Shown here: positions 58,300 to 64,000 of the stretch, in pieces
Layout: the number at the start of each line of letters is the position of its first letter
How positions within the stretch are numbered: the stretch's first letter is position 1
Assembly: GCF_027942865.1 (NCBI RefSeq)
Contig: NC_134513.1
Span: 36,635,429-36,699,428 of the forward strand
Reading direction: 5' to 3'
Length of the DNA: 64,000 nt
From: Odontesthes bonariensis
Taxonomy: Eukaryota; Chordata; Actinopteri; Atheriniformes; Atherinopsidae
Notes under the pieces: model-generated
The model's input: the letters and a program-made list of their open reading frames with translations, nothing else
The model's database searches: none
What the model was told of the DNA's origin: nothing
Position numbers and translations under genes: made by a program

Positions 58300-59984
58300 C
58301 TGACTTTTGATGGTTTTAAACTGCAAACATAGAACTTTATTCTTTTACAACACAGCGCTAGCGTTGGCGGGTGAGCTAGCTGAATGCTAAAGTGCTAGCA
58401 CTGTCGAAAAGTTCACAGAATGTGTTCAGTTTGTAAAAAGGGCTTTTTTTCTGATGTAACAAACTTCCCGGCAGCCATCACTTTTATACTTCACATCAAA
58501 TCAGAATTTATGTCAGTGTTGTGTTTTGATGGATCGTTTTGTCATGGACCCAACGAATTTTGTGTTTTCACAACGTCAGCTTGTTAGCTAGCTAACACCG
58601 TCTGTGACCATCTGTCAGTGAATTCTTGTAACAGCATCTGGTTTGCTTCTGTAATCTATGTGGTAGAAGCTAACATTAGTAAAAGCTTACTGTTGACATC
58701 ATGTGCTTTGCTACTTTAAAGAGTAACAGTGAGTTGGCTAGCTGACAAACCCTAAAATTACAGCTTGTTAACATGAACTGGACTAAATCACAGTGAAACT
58801 CAGTGTTGTCTAATAACACATATACAGTGTGAGCGGGGAAATTCATGTTGTCCAGAGCTGTAAAAAGTTTAAAGTCATAAATTGTTTGAATCATCAGTGT
58901 TTAGCCTTTGAGCAGAGTTCTTGTAATGTTGTCTAACTCTTATGGTTTACGAACAATGAAAAGTTAGAAAAAGATGCTAGCTTTAGCCGTTTCCATCATG
59001 CTTGCGTCTGTTTGGCCATTATTTTTGTGTTTCTACTTGCTGAGAGGCTGTCTTGTTTGCACAGACCCCTGTAATCTAGCTTTAGGATAATTTATTTATG
59101 CACAAACTGTAGGATTAGCCTCTACCCAGCCACCTCATCATCTTCATCCAGGACAAACGGAGCTATTGCCAAACCAGCTGACAGATATATTCATATCTGT
59201 TCACTACAAGTGAAATAAGTGGAAATTATGTGGAAATGGATTTAGCAGAGTTGATATGCTTTCATAAACTGGCTGAAAAAGGTGGTTTGACTGTGGGGCA
59301 ACACCAGCTATAGCAGATCTTGCAAATCAGTTGTCTCCAGTAATGTCCATCTTCTCTCTTATTTTCTCTATTTCTTTGTTTCTCCAACAGATTTGACCAA
59401 TTTTAGCCAAATAAAAACAAAAGGTAACCAGAAAAAAGTGGTGGCAGAATGAGACGATAGGGGAGCATCCCTTACATTTTTTTCCTTTTCTAATATGACA
59501 CTTCATCAAGACTAGAGCATTGACAAATCTTGATGTAAACGTCTTATGACTTCCAAGATAAAAAAAGCTGGTCATCTGTTCAGCTAAAGTTCGATATAAA
59601 ACTTTGTAAAAAGTAAAATCAGATGGATATCAAATTGGTTCATTTTATTATCCTGGATAGAAAATGTTTACAACTTAGAAAAGATGGTAAGTAAACTGAT
59701 CATAATTAGGGTCTAACATCTAAACACCTGCTTGATGTTAGGAAAGAATATTAGCTTAAATGTTTGGTTTGTGCTCCAAGTCTGTTCCTCCCTCCAGCTC
59801 TTGAAAGGACCTACTATGCTTTTCTTTATTTTCCGTGATGTGTAAAAATTGCAGATGTTCATATTAAATGTGACCAACGTTACAAGGTTTGAATACTTGG
59901 TTTCCAAAAGCTTGTTTCTTCATAGCTTCATCTGCAGCAGAAACAACACATTCCAGAAGTACAGGTAGCACAGTTCACTTGGTG
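58300..59984 (+). other. gpr19 3' UTR and downstream noncoding DNA
   Basis: AT-rich sequence with many GCTAGC and TTAGCTAGC steps and short frames only. I could not fix a transcript end. No second gene is seen. Confidence 0.6.
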
Positions 59985-60140
59985 CTATCCCTCTGCAGGC
60001 TTCCAGAAATTGGCCAATCAGAAGAAAGGTGGCTTTTAGGGAGGGGTTTCATAAAGAGACAGGAGCTAAAACGGCTCGTTTCAGAGGATGAACTGAAGAG
60101 TTGCTTAATGGGACAGTACAATGTGAAAATCCGTATCTGT
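59985..60140. repeat. Short interspersed DNA repeat
   Basis: The order GGCCAATCAGAAGAAAGG, AAAGAGACAGGAGCTAAAAC and GGACAGTACAATGTGAAAAT resembles a short non-autonomous DNA element common in fish genomes. The assignment is from memory of the pattern and unverified. Confidence 0.4.
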
Positions 60141-60384
60141 CTTTTACCATGACCCTAACAAAACTGTCCGATTTTAAAGGTTTGAATTTTGTTAGATGGA
60201 GGAATTTCCCATTCTGAGCAACTGTTAACTTGGCTCCCCATCATAATTCCTCCTTTATTGTTCAAACTAAGAGCACTTTGACTGTTGTCAACTGCAGTTA
60301 AGATAACACAACCCAATTTAAGAAAAGCCCTTTAGATTAATTAAATCTGTGTAAATCCTGTCATCACTACACAGGTCAAACACT

Positions 60385-60950
60385 CAGTGGGTCTACATGG
60401 TGAGATTAATTCGATTACTGCTATAGTTGGGTTATGCTCCTTATTTGAGCAAGGGTAATTATGAATCGGAGGCACAAAGCGTGTCATACGGTGGCGCTGT
60501 ACCCATTCCAACTGTTGCTAATAGAGCCACTTCCTGTTGACCTCTTCACCACCAACAACAACAACAAACTCAGGCGTTGGAGAAAGATGGAGAACGCAGA
60601 GCCAGATGAAGCTACGTCCCTCTACATTTGGTCTGTGATGAGCTGCTTGTTGCACAAACTCAATGCCCAACGGAGCATTCTCCATCGCGTTGTTTGTTTC
60701 TTTCTGACGGCGACAACAACAGGAATATCGTCTCCTTTGACTTCCGGGTCACGACCCCGGGAAAACATCTGGAGCATGTGCAGAACGCAAAGTCTGATTC
60801 ACCACGTGCTTCACCACGTGCTTCACCCGTCGACAAGCACATTTAATTTGACTTTCAACCCAGTTATCTCGGGGTCTTAATCCGATCCGGTCCAATTTCT
60901 TGTCAGATTAAGGTGTCTACATGAATTTAATAACTCAGTCTGATTGTAAT
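60385..60950. mobile_element. Possible non-autonomous DNA transposon
   Basis: AGTGGGTCTACATGGTGAGATTAA on the left and, in reverse complement, TTAAATTCATGTAGACACC on the right share GTCTACATG in inverted order. Between them the sequence is GC-richer, with a doubled CACGTGCTTCAC step at about 60800-60825. No transposase was found and the exact ends are not fixed. Confidence 0.35.
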
Positions 60951-61332
60951 TTAGCCAATTAAATTACAATGGTGTTAACACCATTCAGATCAAGTCGTTC
61001 CCCCTCTCTCTGCCCCCTGCTTCCTGTCTCTCTAAACTGTCCTATCCATTAAAGGCATAAAAGCCCCCCCCCTCCCAAAAAGAAGACACTAAATCGATCG
61101 CATCATCGAAGATCACGAGCAAGTGGAGGTATCAGAATGGTGACAACTTCTGTCACCAACTGGGAAGTAGTTTTTAACAGGGGGTGCGGTTTAAAAAAAA
61201 AAAAAAGGATTTGTAATGGATGCAAACTAGCAGAGAACAGTCGAGTCTAAGCATAGGCTACATAAGTAAACCGCGCTGTCTCGCATTACGGAGTAGCTAC
61301 AGATCTCAATAGCAACTTCGTAACAGTAGACC

Positions 61333-61432
61333 GGAGCAGTGGCTCAGTTGGTAAGAGACGTGCTTCCGTTGCTTGAGTCAGAACGTTTGTGTTTTGAGAC
61401 GCGTGTTTCGAATCCCGATCGGAGGAGACTGT
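61333..61432 (+). mobile_element. tRNA-like SINE head
   Basis: TGGCTCAGTTGG at 61340-61351 fits the RNA polymerase III A box and GTTTCGAATCC at 61405-61415 fits the B box, 65 bases apart. The acceptor stem does not close and the spacing is too long for an ordinary tRNA, so a tRNA-derived SINE head or decayed tRNA is more likely than a working gene. Confidence 0.5.
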
Positions 61433-62354
61433 ACAATAGGTTTTCATGAAATATATTTTGTTAGCTCCCCACCATCTCGCAATGCACATTCAGCAGGGGG
61501 TGCAGCCGCACCCCCTGCACCCCTAGTTCCCACGGCTATGCACCAACATCAGAAAAGCGCTGCCTGTCAACCAACAGCAATGATGAGCAAGCTTCCACCT
61601 CAGATGGTGAGTAGACTTAGTTCTCAGCTTCCAGCTGGCTACCTCATGAGTTCCCAGCTAGCTCAGCTAGCTTCAGGCTCCTAAAGGCTCCAGAGGTCCC
61701 AACTTGCTAGACCAAAGTTTGCCGAGAGGTCACTAAGCCAGGATCTCAGGAGCTAGCTGTGCTAATTTTCAGATGAACAACTTAGATCTCCAGAAGCTTG
61801 GAATTCCTTATTTACCCGAAGACAAGCTTAGCTTGCTCAGCTAGCTTACTTCTTCGGTGGTCGTTTCCAATCACAGCTAGCTCTGGAGATCCCTTCTCGT
61901 TTACCTGAGAGCGAGCTTGGCAAGCTCCCATGCTCACAGCCAATCTCCAAGCTAGTTCTTGGCTGTGCTTGTGGTTCCAAGCCCTTAGCTACTGGCTCAG
62001 AACCAAAAGCACAAACCTAAAGCTTTTAAATCTGTTAAGCAAACCTGAGTCGGGGTTCAGTCAGTTAGGTTCTGGACCAGCGGCAGGACCCCATGGCTCG
62101 CTTGGCTGACTGAGAGACTTCGCTTCTCAACCGGCTTTATTTCTAAAATGTTTTATTTGGTTGTTTGTCCTTTGGATCAGTAACAAACTGAAAATACTGA
62201 AGCTATCATGGTCACAGTTAATGCAGTCAGCTGTGGTCTGACATTAACGTGGATGTGAAAAAAGTTGTTTTCGAGAGAAAACTCACATTTCTGAAACATG
62301 TTTCTGAGCTGGTTTGGATGCTGTGCTGCTGAAAGGACTTCTGCTGGGAACAGT
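61433..62354. other. Noncoding, with possible DNA-element end
   Basis: CAGGGGGTGC text at 61179 and an inverted CAGGGGGTGCAGCCGCACC/CCTGCACCCC at 61493-61526 suggest the end of a DNA element around the tRNA-like head. The rest has frequent AGCTAGCT steps and no gene. Confidence 0.45.
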
Positions 62355-62359
62355 TTTTC

Positions 62360-62745
62360 ACTTCTGTTATGATGCGTAACCGTGGCAACGGGAAAATTGT
62401 TAATATGTTGGAGCAGCTAACTGGGCTTTCCAAAGTCCAAGTAATGACCTGGGATAAGATCCCAAATCAAGATGAGTTAGAAATATCAGACAGAGACCTG
62501 GCTGCAGGAACAGCTCTAACAGCTCTCTGCTCAGCTCTAAGACTATCCGGGCAGACAGAGACTGCAGACAGAGCGCTAACAGGAAAGGAGGAGGATCACA
62601 GAGCTGGTTAACAACAGATGCTGTAATCCTGGACATGTCACTGCAGCCCAGATGTTGAACAGCTGGCTCTGAGCTTCTGTCCATGTTGTCTGCTGAGAGA
62701 GTTCACCTGAGTTACCTGCTGACGCTGTGTGTGACATCATCAGCT
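62360..62745 (-). repeat. Unclassified dispersed repeat, copy 2 (inverted)
   Basis: Reverse-complement counterpart of 10949-11540, about 51 kb away. It keeps GGTTAACAACAGATGCTGTAATC, GACTATCCGGGCAGACAG and GGGATAAGATCCCAAATC, and ends in the single GCTGACGCTGTGTGTGACATC step that is tandemly repeated in copy 1. About 100 bases of copy 1 are absent here. An open frame on each strand reflects shared sequence and not a recognised protein. Confidence 0.8.
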
Positions 62746-63419
62746 AAGTTGTTTCTAAGCAACAGAAACAACAGCCCAACCCACTGATGGAGACCTCTGA
62801 AGGTTTCTACCACACCTTCCTCTCTGCTACACTTCAGCTTTCTACATGTTTGTCAGCTGATTTATATTTTATTCTGTTATCTATCTGTAACAACAGCTGA
62901 TCTTAGGAATATACAGTAATTTGGAATGATGGAAAGATGGAATAAAAAAAGAACGTGAAAAAACATTAAAAATTCAGGAAAATCAAATGAGAAAGAGGAA
63001 AAATTGCGCTAAAAAGACAGACAGATGGGACACAAAGTGTAAAGGAAACGGTAACGATATGAAAAAAATCTGAATTAAACTGTTGTTCGTAACATTTTTG
63101 TACATGTGCACAATTTATACATGAGGTGCCTGGAGAGGTAGAACCGGGCAGTGGACGGTGTGGTCCAGGTGAGCAGAGGAAACCAGGTACAAACAGGTCA
63201 ACTGTACGGCTGAAATATAAATCTGGAGAAGCCAGAACTGTCCGGACCGAATCAACACAACTTATATATTGACATGTCTGCTGAAACCCATATATATGAT
63301 ATTACACAGTATTCATCAGAATTTGTTCCCAAATCTGTCTGAACCCAAAGAGAGCTGACCTTAACGCAGCTTAACTTCCTGTTTCTCTGAGTCATTCTTT
63401 TACAGCATTAAGTACAATC
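62746..63419. other. Noncoding, no recognised element
   Basis: AT-rich sequence; nothing identified. Confidence 0.65.
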
Positions 63420-63815
63420 TGCTGTGTTTGGGATCTTTGTCCTGTTGATGAGCCAGTTTCAGCCCAGCTTTAGCTGTCGGACAGACGGCCTCAAATCTGA
63501 CTGTAGAACACTTTGGTATCCAGAGGAGTTCATGGTGGACTCAATGACTGCAAGGTGCCCAGGTCCTGTGGCAGCAGAACCAGCCCAGATCATCAGCCCT
63601 CCACCACCGTGCTTGACAGCTGGTGTGAGGTGTTTGTGCTGATATGCTGTGTTTGGTTTCCTCCAAACGTGCTGCTGTGCATTATGAGCAAACATCTCCA
63701 CTTTCAGAAGCCTTTCAGTCCAGTTGCCCTCATTCAAGCTCTTATGATTGTGTCTCATGTTTGAAAACGGCTTGATTCCCATACATTTTGGTGTAAAAAT
63801 GTGCAGTAACATCTT
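63420..63815 (-). pseudogene. Tc1/mariner-like transposase fragment
   Basis: The minus strand from 63812 to 63459 is open for 117 codons and reads as the C-terminal catalytic half of a Tc1-like transposase, including VWRKPNTAYQHKHLTP, VKHGGGGLMIWAG and ATGPGHLAVIE. A TGA then interrupts the frame just after KLG, and further minus-strand sequence (NWLINRTKIPNTA) is a decayed version of the segment that normally carries the next catalytic aspartate. No N-terminal half is present. It is a dead copy. Confidence 0.85.
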
Positions 63816-64000
63816 CCTGGACTGGTGATCAAATAAATATGAATAAAAGACTCACTTTCAATTATATTTAATTAAATGTTTTATTTGCTTTGAGTAACAA
63901 GTTCAGTTGGAGCTACAAACATTCTCTACAATCATTTAACAAAGTGCTTCTGCCAGGTTTAAGAAAGTGCACAAACTTCTCATGTCACTGACTAAAGAAA
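63816..64000. other. Window edge, AT-rich
   Basis: Short AT-rich sequence after the Tc1 relic, possibly part of the same element; no features otherwise. Confidence 0.5.

Noticed and set aside
61333..61432. Functional tRNA gene
   Set aside because: A and B boxes fit but the arms do not close and the spacing is too long.
62369..62684. Overlapping 80- and 94-codon frames in the dispersed repeat
   Set aside because: Both strands are open and the second copy shares only part; no known protein family recognised.

Overview
The window reads as teleost fish nuclear DNA. It holds a spliced gene whose protein closely follows vertebrate TBK1, one intact vertebrate-type GPCR coding exon (GPR19), GT-AG introns, CpG depletion outside one promoter-like patch, and relics of transposon families common in fish (Tc1-like, piggyBac-like, a Ty3/gypsy-like LTR, a LINE tail). 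I cannot name the species.

Region by region: 1-3790 is a tandem array filling the intron just before the first coding exon of tbk1. 3803-14021 carries tbk1 on the + strand in 20 coding exons, all with GT-AG junctions and matching phases, giving a 723-residue kinase with K38, D135, D157 and S172 in place. The 3' UTR runs to about 15.28 kb. tbk1 introns hold four minisatellites. 16111-47371 looks like one solo LTR of about 0.3 kb swollen to 31 kb by a 13-bp minisatellite with larger internal duplications. 47.4-50.2 kb holds DNA-transposon relics. 50.2-50.7 and 52.5-54.9 kb are two more arrays flanking a CpG-rich patch at 51.64-52.03 kb, which is the best candidate promoter and first exon for gpr19. 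The gpr19 coding exon is 57025-58299 (+). 58.3-64 kb is repeat-rich noncoding DNA ending in a broken Tc1 transposase.

The two genes have no operon-like relation. tbk1 acts in cytoplasmic antiviral signalling and gpr19 is an orphan membrane receptor; they are simply tandem neighbours separated by a giant repeat. The most striking pattern is that tbk1 minisatellites carry its own splice signals. The array before coding exon 1 is made of branch-point/pyrimidine-tract/AG units whose last, altered copy is the real acceptor. The array after coding exon 4 begins inside the real donor and contains seven further GTGAGG and one GTGAAG donor-like sites, the first four in frame with the kinase. The array before coding exon 18 repeats the branch-point core CTAAC. 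Whether any of this affects splicing needs RNA evidence.
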